Shown: positions 16,383-28,000 of the stretch, one piece after another
Layout of the letters: each line of letters starts with the position of its first letter
Position numbering within the stretch: position 1 is the first letter of the stretch
NCBI RefSeq assembly: GCF_002072175.1
Contig: NZ_MVIV01000006.1
Coordinates: forward strand, 1 to 64,000
Direction of reading: 5' to 3'
DNA length: 64,000 nt
From: Actinomyces gaoshouyii
Lineage (GTDB): Bacteria > Actinomycetota > Actinomycetes > Actinomycetales > Actinomycetaceae
Position numbers and translations under genes: made by a program
The notes under the pieces: model-generated
Database searches by the model: none
Told to the model about the DNA's origin: nothing
The model's input: only the letters and a program-made list of their open reading frames with translations

Positions 16383-17873
16383 GTGCCGCCGATCCTCCCG
16401 CCCCAGTCGCGCGCCTCCATCGACCTGCCGCCGCGCGACCTCGACTGGATCCGCCACCTCATCGCGGACTGGCAGGTCATCGCCGATCTGTCCGTCTCCG
16501 ACCTCGTCCTGTGGGTCCGCGGTCTGAGCGGTCGCTTCGTGGCGATCGCCCACTGCCGCCCCTCCACGGGGCAGACGGTCCACCTGGAGGAGGTCGTGGG
16601 GCGCCGCATGCCCTCCTCGCGCGAGATCGCCGCCCTGGAGACCCTGACCACCGGCACCATCCTGGTCATGTCCGATCCCCAGTGGACCGGGACCACCGCG
16701 GTGCGCGAGGAGTACGTGCCCGTGCTCCACGAGGGCCGGGCGGTCGCCGTCGTCACGCGGGAGACGCGCGTGGGGGTTATGCGGGGGGAGCGCTTCGGCG
16801 ACCAGCCCCTCAAGGCCCTCGCCGACTCCCTGTGCCAGATGATCTCCGAGGGAGCCTTCCCGATCCTCGGAGGAGTGACCGCACTGCGCCACGGCACCCC
16901 GCGAGTGGCCGACGGCGTCGTCCAGCTCGACGCCGAGGGCACCATCGTCTACGCCAGCCCCAACTCCCGCTCCTGCCTGCACCGGCTGGGCATCGCCGGG
17001 GAGATCGTCGGCGCGCATCTGGCATCGGCGATCACGGACATCATCCCCGAGCGCACGCCGGTGGACGAGACCATGGCCGTTGTTCTCATGGGCAGGCAGT
17101 CCTGGATCACGGAGATCGAGATCTCCGGTGTCTTCCTCGTCCTGCGGGCGATCCCCCTCGTTGTGCACGGGGAGAGGGCCGGCGCGATCCTCCTGGTCCG
17201 CGACGTCTCCGAGCTGCGGCGCCGCGAGCAGGTCCTCATGAACAAGGACGCCACGATCCGGGAGATCCACCACCGGGTCAAGAACAACCTGCAGACCGTC
17301 TCCGCCCTGCTGCGGATGCAGGCCCGCCGCGCCACCAACGATGAGACCCGCCAGGCGCTGGCCGAGGCGGAGCGGAGGGTCGCCGCGATCGCTACCGTCC
17401 ACGAGGCGCTGAGCCACAACGTCGACGAGACTGTCGACTTCGACGAGGTCTTCGAGTCGATCCTGCGCACCGCCGCGGTCGTTGCCACGCCAACGGGGCA
17501 GGTCAAGACTGTGCTGGAGGGCTCCTTCGGTATCGTGGACGCCGAAGGAGCCCAGGCCCTAGCCACGGTGCTGGCCGAGCTGGTGACCAATGCCGTCGAG
17601 CACGGGCTCGAGGAGCGCGACGGCACCGTCACCGTGCGCGCCCTGCGGGACGGCGAGCGGATCGAGGTCCATGTCATCGACGACGGCGCGGGCATCGAGC
17701 CCGGAACAGTCATGACCGGGCTGGGCACGAGGATCGTCAAGACGCTCGTCCGAGGCGAACTGCGCGGCAGCATCGACTGGGAGCCCGTCGTCGATGAGGA
17801 GGGGCGCCCCTGCGGGACCGATGTCGCCATCATCGCCAGGCTCGCGAGCCGCGGCGAGCCCGTGCTCGGCTGA
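16383..17873 (+). CDS. pdtaS: PdtaS-type sensor histidine kinase (HisKA_2/HWE class)
   Basis: A 496-residue soluble kinase. An N-terminal GAF-like sensor domain (about 20-140) is followed by a PAS domain (about 175-285). The dimerisation/phospho-acceptor segment is EIHHRVKNNLQTVSALLRMQ with the His near residue 293, then a HATPase with N-box ELVTNAVEHGLEE near 399 and DDGAGIEPG. This is the architecture of mycobacterial PdtaS, which phosphorylates the RNA-binding antiterminator PdtaR. No pdtaR lies here. As in mycobacteria, a whiB gene lies next door, converging on it. GTG start is preceded by TAGGCT, leaderless type. Confidence 0.88.
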   Translation: MPPILPPQSRASIDLPPRDLDWIRHLIADWQVIADLSVSDLVLWVRGLSGRFVAIAHCRPSTGQTVHLEEVVGRRMPSSREIAALETLTTGTILVMSDPQWTGTTAVREEYVPVLHEGRAVAVVTRETRVGVMRGERFGDQPLKALADSLCQMISEGAFPILGGVTALRHGTPRVADGVVQLDAEGTIVYASPNSRSCLHRLGIAGEIVGAHLASAITDIIPERTPVDETMAVVLMGRQSWITEIEISGVFLVLRAIPLVVHGERAGAILLVRDVSELRRREQVLMNKDATIREIHHRVKNNLQTVSALLRMQARRATNDETRQALAEAERRVAAIATVHEALSHNVDETVDFDEVFESILRTAAVVATPTGQVKTVLEGSFGIVDAEGAQALATVLAELVTNAVEHGLEERDGTVTVRALRDGERIEVHVIDDGAGIEPGTVMTGLGTRIVKTLVRGELRGSIDWEPVVDEEGRPCGTDVAIIARLASRGEPVLG

Positions 17874-17937
17874 GCCACCGCGCCACTGGGGCGCCGCGCG
17901 GCGCAGCCGGGTCCCGCGCGCATCCGGCGGGGGTGAG

Positions 17938-17977
17938 AACGGCGGCCCCGCCTCCTCCGAGGTCAGGGGCCGCCGTT
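17938..17977. terminator. Bidirectional terminator between pdtaS and whiB
   Basis: AACGGCGGCCCC (17938-17949) and GGGGCCGCCGTT (17966-17977) form a perfect 12-bp stem with a 16-base loop. It separates two convergent genes and ends in TT on the plus strand. Confidence 0.75.
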
Positions 17978-17999
17978 GATGCTCATGAGCGCCGGGTGA

Positions 18000-18033
18000 A
18001 CCGGTCTCGGCGTTGTTTTCGACCGGTCTCGAT
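18000..18033. repeat. Paired GACCGGTCTCG repeat element, copy 2
   Basis: CCGGTCTCG units start at 18001 and 18023, again 22 bp apart, with GTTTTCG between them as in copy 1. The second unit runs to the stop codon of the minus-strand whiB gene (18033-18035). Confidence 0.65.
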
Positions 18034-18281
18034 CAGGAGGAGCGGCGGGCGCGGGCGGCGCGGCGCTTGAGGGAGCGGCGCTCATCCTCGCTCATGCCTC
18101 CCCAGACGCCGGCGTCCTGGCCGTTCTCCAGGGCCCACTTGAGGCAGGTCTCGACCACCTCGCAGCGGGCGCACACCTCCTTGGCCCGGGCGATCTGGGC
18201 GATGGCCGGACCGGTGTTGCCGACCGGGAAGAAGAGCTCGGGGTCGACAGTGAGACAAGCAGCCTGGTTACGCCAGTCCAT
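18033..18281 (-). CDS. whiB1: WhiB-family iron-sulfur transcriptional regulator
   Basis: An 82-residue WhiB-like regulator that binds a redox- and NO-sensitive [4Fe-4S] cluster and partners the principal sigma factor. The four ligand cysteines are Cys9, Cys37, Cys40 and Cys46. The GVWGG turn follows near residue 58, then a basic tail (RRSLKRRAARARRSS) for DNA contact. Length, spacing and position beside pdtaS point to WhiB1, the essential paralogue in mycobacteria. ATG at 18281 has GAAGGAAG upstream. A nested inverted repeat lies roughly 105-145 bp upstream. Confidence 0.9.
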   Translation of the reverse strand: MDWRNQAACLTVDPELFFPVGNTGPAIAQIARAKEVCARCEVVETCLKWALENGQDAGVWGGMSEDERRSLKRRAARARRSS

Positions 18282-18385
18282 GAGTGCTTCCTTCGGGCAG
18301 GTGAGTCAAGAAGAGGGGAGGGCCGAGCGCGTCGTGCCCACCCGGTAGGGGGCCAGAGTGGCCGTCGCGCGTCCTGGGGAAACTT

Positions 18386-18426
18386 TCACACGCCGTTCTC
18401 CCAACGGCAAGACCTGACGCGTGTGA
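18386..18426. other. Nested inverted repeats upstream of whiB
   Basis: TCACACGC (18386-18393) pairs with GCGTGTGA (18419-18426). Inside it, GCCGTT and AACGGC (18392-18397, 18403-18408) form a tight 6-bp hairpin. It lies between the FHA-FtsK gene's stop and whiB, both on the minus strand, so it may be a terminator, a whiB regulatory site, or both. Confidence 0.4.
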
Positions 18427-18473
18427 GACCGTCGATGAAAAGATGTTGCAATTCTCACAGTCGCGATTCCCCG

Positions 18474-21400
18474 TCAGCTCGTTCTCTCACGCATGGCCGG
18501 ACGCCCCTGAGCGGCCTCGCCGTGAACCACCTGCAAGGGCGTGAAACGCCCGTGATCCACGAGCACGCCCCGCCCCGGGGCCAGAGGGGCGCGGGGATCG
18601 ATCACCCCTCGCAGTGGCGCCCCGGCCACCTGTGCCGCCGGGCCCGTGCCCGGGCACAGGATGACCAGCGAGCCCCTCTCCTTGAGCGTCATCAGCGGGC
18701 CCCGGAAGGATCCCGCCACGCGCTCGGTGGTCGCCGAGACGAGCACGCCCCGCCCCTCGCCCAGTGCGGCGGCGATCTCCGCCTCCGCCTGGGCGTGAGA
18801 GGCCTGGGGAAGGAGATCGGCATCGTCGATGACCAGCGGGGCGGTCCTCTCCGGCGCCTGGGCGGCGAGCGCGCCCTCCAGCGCCCGCAGTGCCGTGGTG
18901 CGCCCCGATCCAGGGGGCCCGGTCACGAGGACGGCGCCGCTGGGGACCGGAAGAGGAGCGGCGTCGTCGCCCCCGACCGCCCAGGTCCCGACGGGCAGCA
19001 GCGAGGGGCGCGCCTCGCGGGGGATCGGAGCCAGGCGCAGCGGACGGGCGGCGGCGAGGCCGCGAGCGGCCCGCTCGCCGGGCGCGGGCAGGAGGATCTG
19101 GATGGGCGTCGACTCCGCGCCGTCCACCAGCGCCCCTCGGCCGGGCGCCGCGCCGGTGACCGTGCCCCGGGGCAGCCCGGCCAGCGAGGCGAGGGTCGGC
19201 GTCGAGGCCCCCAGGACGATACGGTGCCGCAGGGATCCCGCCCACCGGGTGCCGGCCAGGCCGAAGGGCGCGCCGATGATCAGCGCCGTCCCCGTGGCCG
19301 GCGCGATCCTCGTCAGCGCCTCCACGAGCTGCTGGCCCTCGCCCGGCCCCAGCGCCTCATCGACGGCGGGGATGAGGGAGTCGACATCATCCAGGACGAG
19401 GATCTCTCCCGTCAGCCGGCCCTCCGCCGCCAGGCGCCACAGGCGCGCCAGTCGCCGGGGATCATCCGGGCCCACCACCGTGCCCATGCCCACGGCGCCC
19501 TCGGCCAGGGACGACAGGGGGCTCGGCGCGCCGCAGCGGTGGACGACGCGGCCCGCCGCCAGCGCCCCGAGCGCCGCCGAGTCCAGCGCCGTGGTCCTGC
19601 CCGACCCCGCCTGACCGAGCACGAGCAGCGACTCCCCGGTGTCCCAGCGCCACAGTCCCAGCGATTGCTCCTCCGGCAGATCCGTCATCGCCAGGGCTAC
19701 TCCCTCGCCCCTCTCCGTCCGCGATCCCCCGGGGTGGCAGGCGGTCGAGACCAGCTCGCCCGCCTGCCCCCTGTGGGCCCGCTCGGGCAGTGGCGGGGCC
19801 CAGGGCCGCCACAGGCCATTGGAGATCGCACCACTGCCCGTCCCCGTCCCGCTATCGGGCGAGCGCGGGCCCTGATGGGCCTGGCGCACCTGCTCCACAA
19901 GCGCTTCGAGTTCCCCGCGAGGGCCGCACCAGGGGGACTGGAGGACCTCCTGGCTCCTGGAAGCGGCGCAGCCCTCGACGATGACCCTGCCCGGATGGCG
20001 GGGGAGCAGAGCGGCGCCGTCGTGCCCGAGGACGTCCCGCGAGTCCGCCGGGTCCAGGACTCGCAGGCAGGCGCGGATCGTCGTGTTGGCGCGCATCGCC
20101 GGAGAGACCGCGCCGGCGGGGCGCTGCGTGGCCAGGATGAGGTGGACGCCGAGGCTGCGGCCCTGCGCCGCCACCCGCACGAGGGCGTCGAGGACCTCGG
20201 AGTGCTGGCCCGCGAGGGTCGCGAACTCATCGACGGCGATGAGCAGGCGGGGAGGAGCCTCCCCGCGGGCGAGCGCGCCGACTGCGGGAGCCGAGACGCA
20301 TCGGCGCTCGAGCTCGCCCAGATCCCGGACCCCGTGCGCGGCCAGGAGGCGCTCTCGGCGCCGGAGCTCGGCCTCCAGCGAGGACAGCGCCCGTGCTGTG
20401 GCAGCGGGGTCGAGATCCGTGAGCACGCCCGCCGTGTGCGGCAGGTCCTCCAGGGGGCCGAAGGTCGCCCCGCCCTTGTAGTCGACGAGCACCAGGCACA
20501 GCCGCTCCGGCGGCACCCCCAGGACCAGTTGCAGGAGCCATGCCGTGAGCAGCTCGGACTTCCCTGAGCCCGTCGTCCCGGCCAGAAGGGCGTGGGGCCC
20601 GTCGGCCACGAGGTCCACGTCGATGGCGCCGCGCGGCCCGACGCCGAGGATCGCGGGCAGCCGCATCCCGCCAGGGCTTGTCGTCCGCCAGCGCTCGCGG
20701 ATGGCCCGCGCGCTGAGAGGGCCGGTGAGCTCGGGGAGGATGATCCCCTCGGGGGGAGCCAGGGGATCATCCACCCCGGTGGGAACGCCTCGCCCGCGGG
20801 GCCCGGCGGGACCGGAGCGCCGGGGAAGCCGCCGGCCTGAGGCGAGGAGGACCGTTTCCCACCAGCGATCGGTGACGGCCGGAGCTCCTCTGGGAGCGCG
20901 TCGTGCGCTCAGGGCTCTCGCAGGGAGGTCCTTGCCCTGGGGCGCGATGAGCAGTTCGGCGCGATCACCGCGCCAGGTCGCCACGATCCCGGTGGACTCG
21001 GCCTCCCCGACCATCTGGAGGTCCAGGGCGCCGCGGCTCGCGCCGAGCGCCGCCGAGGGGACCCCGCCCGGGGCTCTCCAGCTCGCCGGGGAGTGGGGGA
21101 CCAGGGCGCGCGCGGCCCCCGGAGCCCGGGAATCATCGGGCTCGCCGGGCGCAGCAGGCGCATCGGGCGCAGACATGCCCGGCGCCTCCTCGGCCCGCCC
21201 GCCGGCCAGCGGCGCGGAGGCGAAGTCGGCTGGTGCTCCGATCCGGGCCAGCACCTGAGCCGCCCACCATCGCTGTGCCCGCAGGGCGCCCGCACCGGTG
21301 AGGGCCAGGCGATCCCCTGCCCGGAGCGTCAGGGCGGTCCCGCGCCGACGGTGCCCGAGCCAGGCCGCCGGCTCCTCGCCCGAGGCGCCCGAGCCCGCTC

Positions 21401-22118
21401 CCGGGGCGCTGAGGGGCGAGGCCCCCGCAGTTCCGGACAGCGCCCGCGCCGCCACGGCGAGGAGCGCCTCGGAGGGGTCGGGCCGCCGATGCGACCGCCC
21501 CCGCCATCCCGCGCGGGCGCTCTCGGCCCCGCGTTCCCGGGCGCCCCCACCGGAGAGCAATGAGCCGATCCTCATGATGCCCATGAGGAGCATCGGCGCC
21601 AGCATGAGCATCCCCATGCCACCGCGCCCGCCCATGCGCAGCGCACCGACCACGATCGCCCCTATGACGAGCAGGCAGAGCAGGCCGGCGATAATGGAGC
21701 CGATCCGCCTCCTCCCGGAGGGCCGACCGCTGTCGGGAGCCGGGACGAGGAGCGAGGCGGGCCGGCGCCGCAGTTCCAGCACACTGCCTCCCACCCTCAG
21801 GCGCTGGCCCTCGTGGAAGGCGCGCGGGCGGCGGAGCCGGCGCCAGCCTCGCAGGCGTCGTCGCGCCCGGGTGCCGTTGGCCGAGCCCGCGTCCCCGATC
21901 ATCACGCGGTCGGCCCTGCAGCGCACCCGCAGGTGCTCACGGGAGACCTCCGGATCGCTCAGCGCCCCGCAGCGCCCGATCGTCCCCGAAGCGGGCAGTG
22001 GGAGGACCAGGCCTGCGTCGGGGCCCGAGAGCACCGCCATGTGCCAGGCGCGGCCCAGGGCATGGCGGGCCGCGGAGACGGGGGAGTCGAAGGCCGGGGA
22101 GGGGGAGCGCGAGGGCAT
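18474..22118 (-). CDS. FHA domain plus FtsK/SpoIIIE-type ATPase (EssC/EccC-like)
   Basis: A 1214-residue membrane ATPase. It begins with an FHA domain (about 25-115: GRCG, SREHLRVR, GDAGSANGT). Two close hydrophobic helices follow (about 135-190). Three P-loop modules come next. The first, canonical one has AGTTGSGKSELL near residue 550 and Walker B LLIAVDEFATL; the second (LGQAGSGRTT) and third (TGPPGSGRTT) replace the Walker lysine by arginine. FHA, two helices and tandem FtsK domains are the plan of EssC, the motor of type VII secretion. No WXG100, EccB or mycosin gene is nearby. Start at 22118 follows a CACTCT hexamer by 6 bases; an upstream ATG at 22247 would add 43 Pro/Gly-rich residues. 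Confidence 0.8.
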   Translation of the reverse strand: MPSRSPSPAFDSPVSAARHALGRAWHMAVLSGPDAGLVLPLPASGTIGRCGALSDPEVSREHLRVRCRADRVMIGDAGSANGTRARRRLRGWRRLRRPRAFHEGQRLRVGGSVLELRRRPASLLVPAPDSGRPSGRRRIGSIIAGLLCLLVIGAIVVGALRMGGRGGMGMLMLAPMLLMGIMRIGSLLSGGGARERGAESARAGWRGRSHRRPDPSEALLAVAARALSGTAGASPLSAPGAGSGASGEEPAAWLGHRRRGTALTLRAGDRLALTGAGALRAQRWWAAQVLARIGAPADFASAPLAGGRAEEAPGMSAPDAPAAPGEPDDSRAPGAARALVPHSPASWRAPGGVPSAALGASRGALDLQMVGEAESTGIVATWRGDRAELLIAPQGKDLPARALSARRAPRGAPAVTDRWWETVLLASGRRLPRRSGPAGPRGRGVPTGVDDPLAPPEGIILPELTGPLSARAIRERWRTTSPGGMRLPAILGVGPRGAIDVDLVADGPHALLAGTTGSGKSELLTAWLLQLVLGVPPERLCLVLVDYKGGATFGPLEDLPHTAGVLTDLDPAATARALSSLEAELRRRERLLAAHGVRDLGELERRCVSAPAVGALARGEAPPRLLIAVDEFATLAGQHSEVLDALVRVAAQGRSLGVHLILATQRPAGAVSPAMRANTTIRACLRVLDPADSRDVLGHDGAALLPRHPGRVIVEGCAASRSQEVLQSPWCGPRGELEALVEQVRQAHQGPRSPDSGTGTGSGAISNGLWRPWAPPLPERAHRGQAGELVSTACHPGGSRTERGEGVALAMTDLPEEQSLGLWRWDTGESLLVLGQAGSGRTTALDSAALGALAAGRVVHRCGAPSPLSSLAEGAVGMGTVVGPDDPRRLARLWRLAAEGRLTGEILVLDDVDSLIPAVDEALGPGEGQQLVEALTRIAPATGTALIIGAPFGLAGTRWAGSLRHRIVLGASTPTLASLAGLPRGTVTGAAPGRGALVDGAESTPIQILLPAPGERAARGLAAARPLRLAPIPREARPSLLPVGTWAVGGDDAAPLPVPSGAVLVTGPPGSGRTTALRALEGALAAQAPERTAPLVIDDADLLPQASHAQAEAEIAAALGEGRGVLVSATTERVAGSFRGPLMTLKERGSLVILCPGTGPAAQVAGAPLRGVIDPRAPLAPGRGVLVDHGRFTPLQVVHGEAAQGRPAMRERTS

Positions 22119-22190
22119 GGCATGAGAGTGCGCCCCGGGGCCGGGCCCGCGCTCGGCCAGTGTGGATGGACCTCCGCTGGGGCTGCGTGA

Positions 22191-24857
<2,667 letters not shown>

Positions 24858-24862
24858 CGGGC

Positions 24863-24915
24863 CGGGGCGGGGGATCGGCACGCGCGGCCGACCCGCGTGC
24901 CGATCCCCCGCCCCG
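24863..24915 (+). terminator. Very strong terminator after ligA
   Basis: A perfect 22-bp stem, arms 24863-24884 and 24894-24915, surrounds a 9-base loop a few bases after the ligA stop. It is the longest perfect hairpin I found in the window. Confidence 0.8.
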
Positions 24916-24978
24916 CCGGTGCTCATCGTCCCGGGCGAGGAGGACCACGTGGTGCCCGTGAGCGGGATGAGGGACCTC
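24916..24978 (+). pseudogene. Possible 3' remnant of an alpha/beta-hydrolase gene
   Basis: A 21-codon stretch reads VLIVPGEEDHVVPV and then SGMRDL. It resembles the strand and acid-residue loop of alpha/beta hydrolases, where the catalytic Asp sits in a G-x-x-D-x-x-V/I-P motif. There is no start codon or continuing homology, and it begins right after the ligA terminator. Chance resemblance cannot be excluded. Confidence 0.3.
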
Positions 24979-25049
24979 GGCGCCGGTGGCCGGACGGGGC
25001 GGGCCTTCGGCCTCCTCGGCCTCCTCGGACGACGGTCCACGGCGGACGG

Positions 25050-25055
25050 TATCGT
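25050..25055 (+). promoter_or_regulatory. -10 element for leaderless smc
   Basis: TATCGT ends 6 bases before the GTG start at 25062, with no ribosome-binding site. Confidence 0.5.
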
Positions 25056-25061
25056 GGGGTC

Positions 25062-28000
25062 GTGCATCTCAAGACGTTGACGATCAAGGGCTTCAAGTCC
25101 TTCGCCTCGTCAACCACGCTGCGCCTGGAACCGGGCATCACCGCCGTCGTCGGCCCCAACGGCTCGGGGAAGTCCAACGTCGTCGACGCCCTGACCTGGG
25201 TCATGGGAGAGCAGGGCGCCAAGAATCTTCGCGGTGGCACCATGGCCGACGTCATCTTCGCCGGCGCCGGGTCGAGGCCCGCGCTTGGGCGCGCCGAGGT
25301 CTCCCTGACCATCGACAACGCCGACGGCGCCCTGCCCATCGACTACTCCGAGGTGACCATCACCCGCACGCTCTTCCGAGGCGGTGGCTCGGAGTACCAG
25401 ATCAACGGCGCCCAGTGCCGCCTCCTCGATGTCCAGGAGCTCCTGAGCGACACGGGCCTGGGGCGCCAGATGCACGTCATCGTCGGCCAGGGCCAGCTCG
25501 ACGCCGTTCTGGCCGCCACCCCAGAGGATCGCCGCGGCTTCATCGAGGAGGCCGCCGGCGTCCTCAAGCACCGGCGCCGCAAGGAGCGCGCCCTGCGCAA
25601 GCTCGACTCCATGGCAGCCGACCTCGCGCGCGTCGCCGACCTGGCCAACGAGCTCCACCGCCAGCTCGGGCCCCTGGCCAAGCAGGCCGCCGTCGCCCGC
25701 CGCGCCCGCACCATCCAGATCGAGGTCCGCGACGCCACCGCCCGGCTGCTCGCCGACGATGTTGTTGCTGTCCAGCAGCTCCTCGAGGCCGGCCAGGAGG
25801 ACACGGCCGCCGTGACCGCGCGCCGCACCGCCGCCGAGGAGGCCGAGAAGGCCGCCCGTGATCGCTTGGCCGGGCTCGCCGAGGTCGAGGCGGGCGCCGG
25901 GCGCAGGCTCGCCGCCGCCACCCAGGTGTGGGAGAACCTCGCCGGTGCCGCCCAGCAGCTCTCCTCGCTCGCCGACGTCGCCGCCGAGCGTGTCAGGGGC
26001 CTGGCCAACGCGCCCGAGCCGTCCTTCGGCACCGACCCCGAGGAGCTGGACCGGCGCGCTGAGGCCGCCGCCGTCGAGGAGGCCGAGCTCGCTGAGCGGA
26101 TCGAGTCGACCCGTAGCGCGCTGGCCGCCGCCACCCAGGAGCGGGTGGAGGCCGAGGCCGCGCAGAGCACCGCCGAGAGTGCGCTCGCCGCCCTTCAACG
26201 CAGCCAGGCCGAGCATCGGGAGAGGGTGGCGCGCGCAGGCGGCCGTCTGGCCTCCGCGCGCTCCCGCCACGAGGCCGCCACTGCCGCCCGAGAGCAGGCC
26301 CGCATCGCCCTGGTCGCCGCGGAGGAGCGGCGGGCCGCCGCCCAGGCCGCTCTGGAGGAGGCCGCCCCCGGGGCCGGTGGCGCCGCCGCCGCGGAAGAGG
26401 ACGCGCCGGGGAGCGCCAGCTCCGAGCAGGTGGAGGCCACTGCTCGCCACGAGGCGGCGACGGCGGCCCTCGCCTCCGCGCGCGACGCACTCGCCGCCGC
26501 GACCGAGGCCCGCTCCCAGGCAGTCTCCGAGCAGGCCACCTGGGCGGCCCGCCGCGACGCCCTGGCACTGTTGCTGCGGGCGGAGGACGCCACCGCTGAG
26601 CTCGCCGAGGCCGGCCTGGAGGGATTGCTCGGGCCGCTGCCCGAGCACCTGAGCATCGAGAAGGGCTGGGAGAACGCCATCGCCGCGCTTCTCGGGGATC
26701 TGGCCGCAGCCGCCCTGGCCGCCGACGAGGCCGCGGCCATCGCCGCCCTGGAGCACGCCCGCAGGGCCGAGGCCGGGGCGATCCGGCTCATCATCGCCCA
26801 GGAGGGGACTGACGGCGACGACGGGGCCTCGGATGCGCCCGAGCCCCCGGTGGAGGGGGGCGGGCCCGGTCTCGATCGTGATATCGACCGGTCTCGGCCC
26901 GTACCCCCGGTGGAGGGCGCTGTCCCCGCCAGGGGCCTGGTCACCATCCAGGCGGGTACCGCGCAGCGCTCCGGCCTCCAGGCCGCGTTCGATCGCCTGC
27001 TCGCCGGGGCGTGGGCCGTGCCCGATCTCGAGACCGGCGCCGCGGCGCGCGTCGCCGACCCGCGAGCCAGAGTCGTCACCCGCGACGGTGACATCCTGGC
27101 CCCCGGATGGGCCGGCGGAGGCGGGCGCGGCTCGGCCAGCGTCCTGGAGCTCGCCGCCGCCCATGACGAGGCCGCCAGTCGGGCCGAGACCGCCCGCGAG
27201 GCCCAGGAGGCGGCGGAGACGGCCCTGGTGGAGGCCCGCCAGGCCGAGGAGGCCTGCAGAGGCGGCCTCACCGCCGCCCTGGAGCAGCTGCGCCGCGCCG
27301 ACGCCGAGGCCGCCCGCGAGGCCGAGGCCCTGGCCCGCCTCGCCTCCGCCGCCCATGCGGCCACCGAGGAGGCCGGGCGAGCCAGGCGCGCCCTCGAGCG
27401 CGCCGAGGAGGAGACCGCCCGGCGCGCCGCCGAGCTCGCCGCCGCCTCCACCGCCCTGGCCGAGATCGAGCAGGCCCCCGGCCCGGGCGCCCCCGACGGC
27501 GAGGAGGGCGGCGGGTCAGGGGCGCCGGTGGACGCCGAGGCGGCCATTGAGGCAGCCCGGGCGCGCCGCGATGAGGCGGCCGAGGCGGCCACCGCCGCCC
27601 GCGCCGCCGAGACCGATGCCCGTCTCGCCCTTCGCACCGCCGAGGAGCGCGAGCGCTCCGGGCGGGGCCGCTCCGAGTCCCTGCGCCTGGCCGCCCGGCG
27701 CGAGCGCGAGTCCCGAGCGGCCGCCGAGCGCGCCCGGGAGCGCCGGGCGCGGCAGCTCCTCGTGGCCCAGCGGGTGCGCGATGAGGCCCGGCGCTCCGCC
27801 GAGGCGGGCCGCGAGTGGGCCGCCGAGGCGGCGCAGCGGCGGGCCGCCGTCGAGGCGGAGCGCACCGAGTCCCTGGAGGCCACCCGGGAGGTCCGCGATG
27901 AGATCGACCGCCTCACCAAGGAGATCGCCGCGCTCACCGACGCCGCCTACCGGGAGGAGATCGCCCGCGCCGAGCACCGCACACGCCTGGAGGCCCTGGC

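Noticed and set aside
18474-22118. A complete type VII secretion locus around the FHA-FtsK gene
   Set aside because: None of the other components is recognisable in the neighbouring genes.
26844-26917. Paired GACCGGTCTCG copies as a CRISPR-like array
   Set aside because: Only two short units per locus, scattered over 25 kb, with no spacers or cas genes.
27016-27040. Another GGTCTCG-like site within smc (CTCGAGACCGG)
   Set aside because: A single unpaired occurrence inside coding sequence (DLETG codons), without the 22-bp partner.
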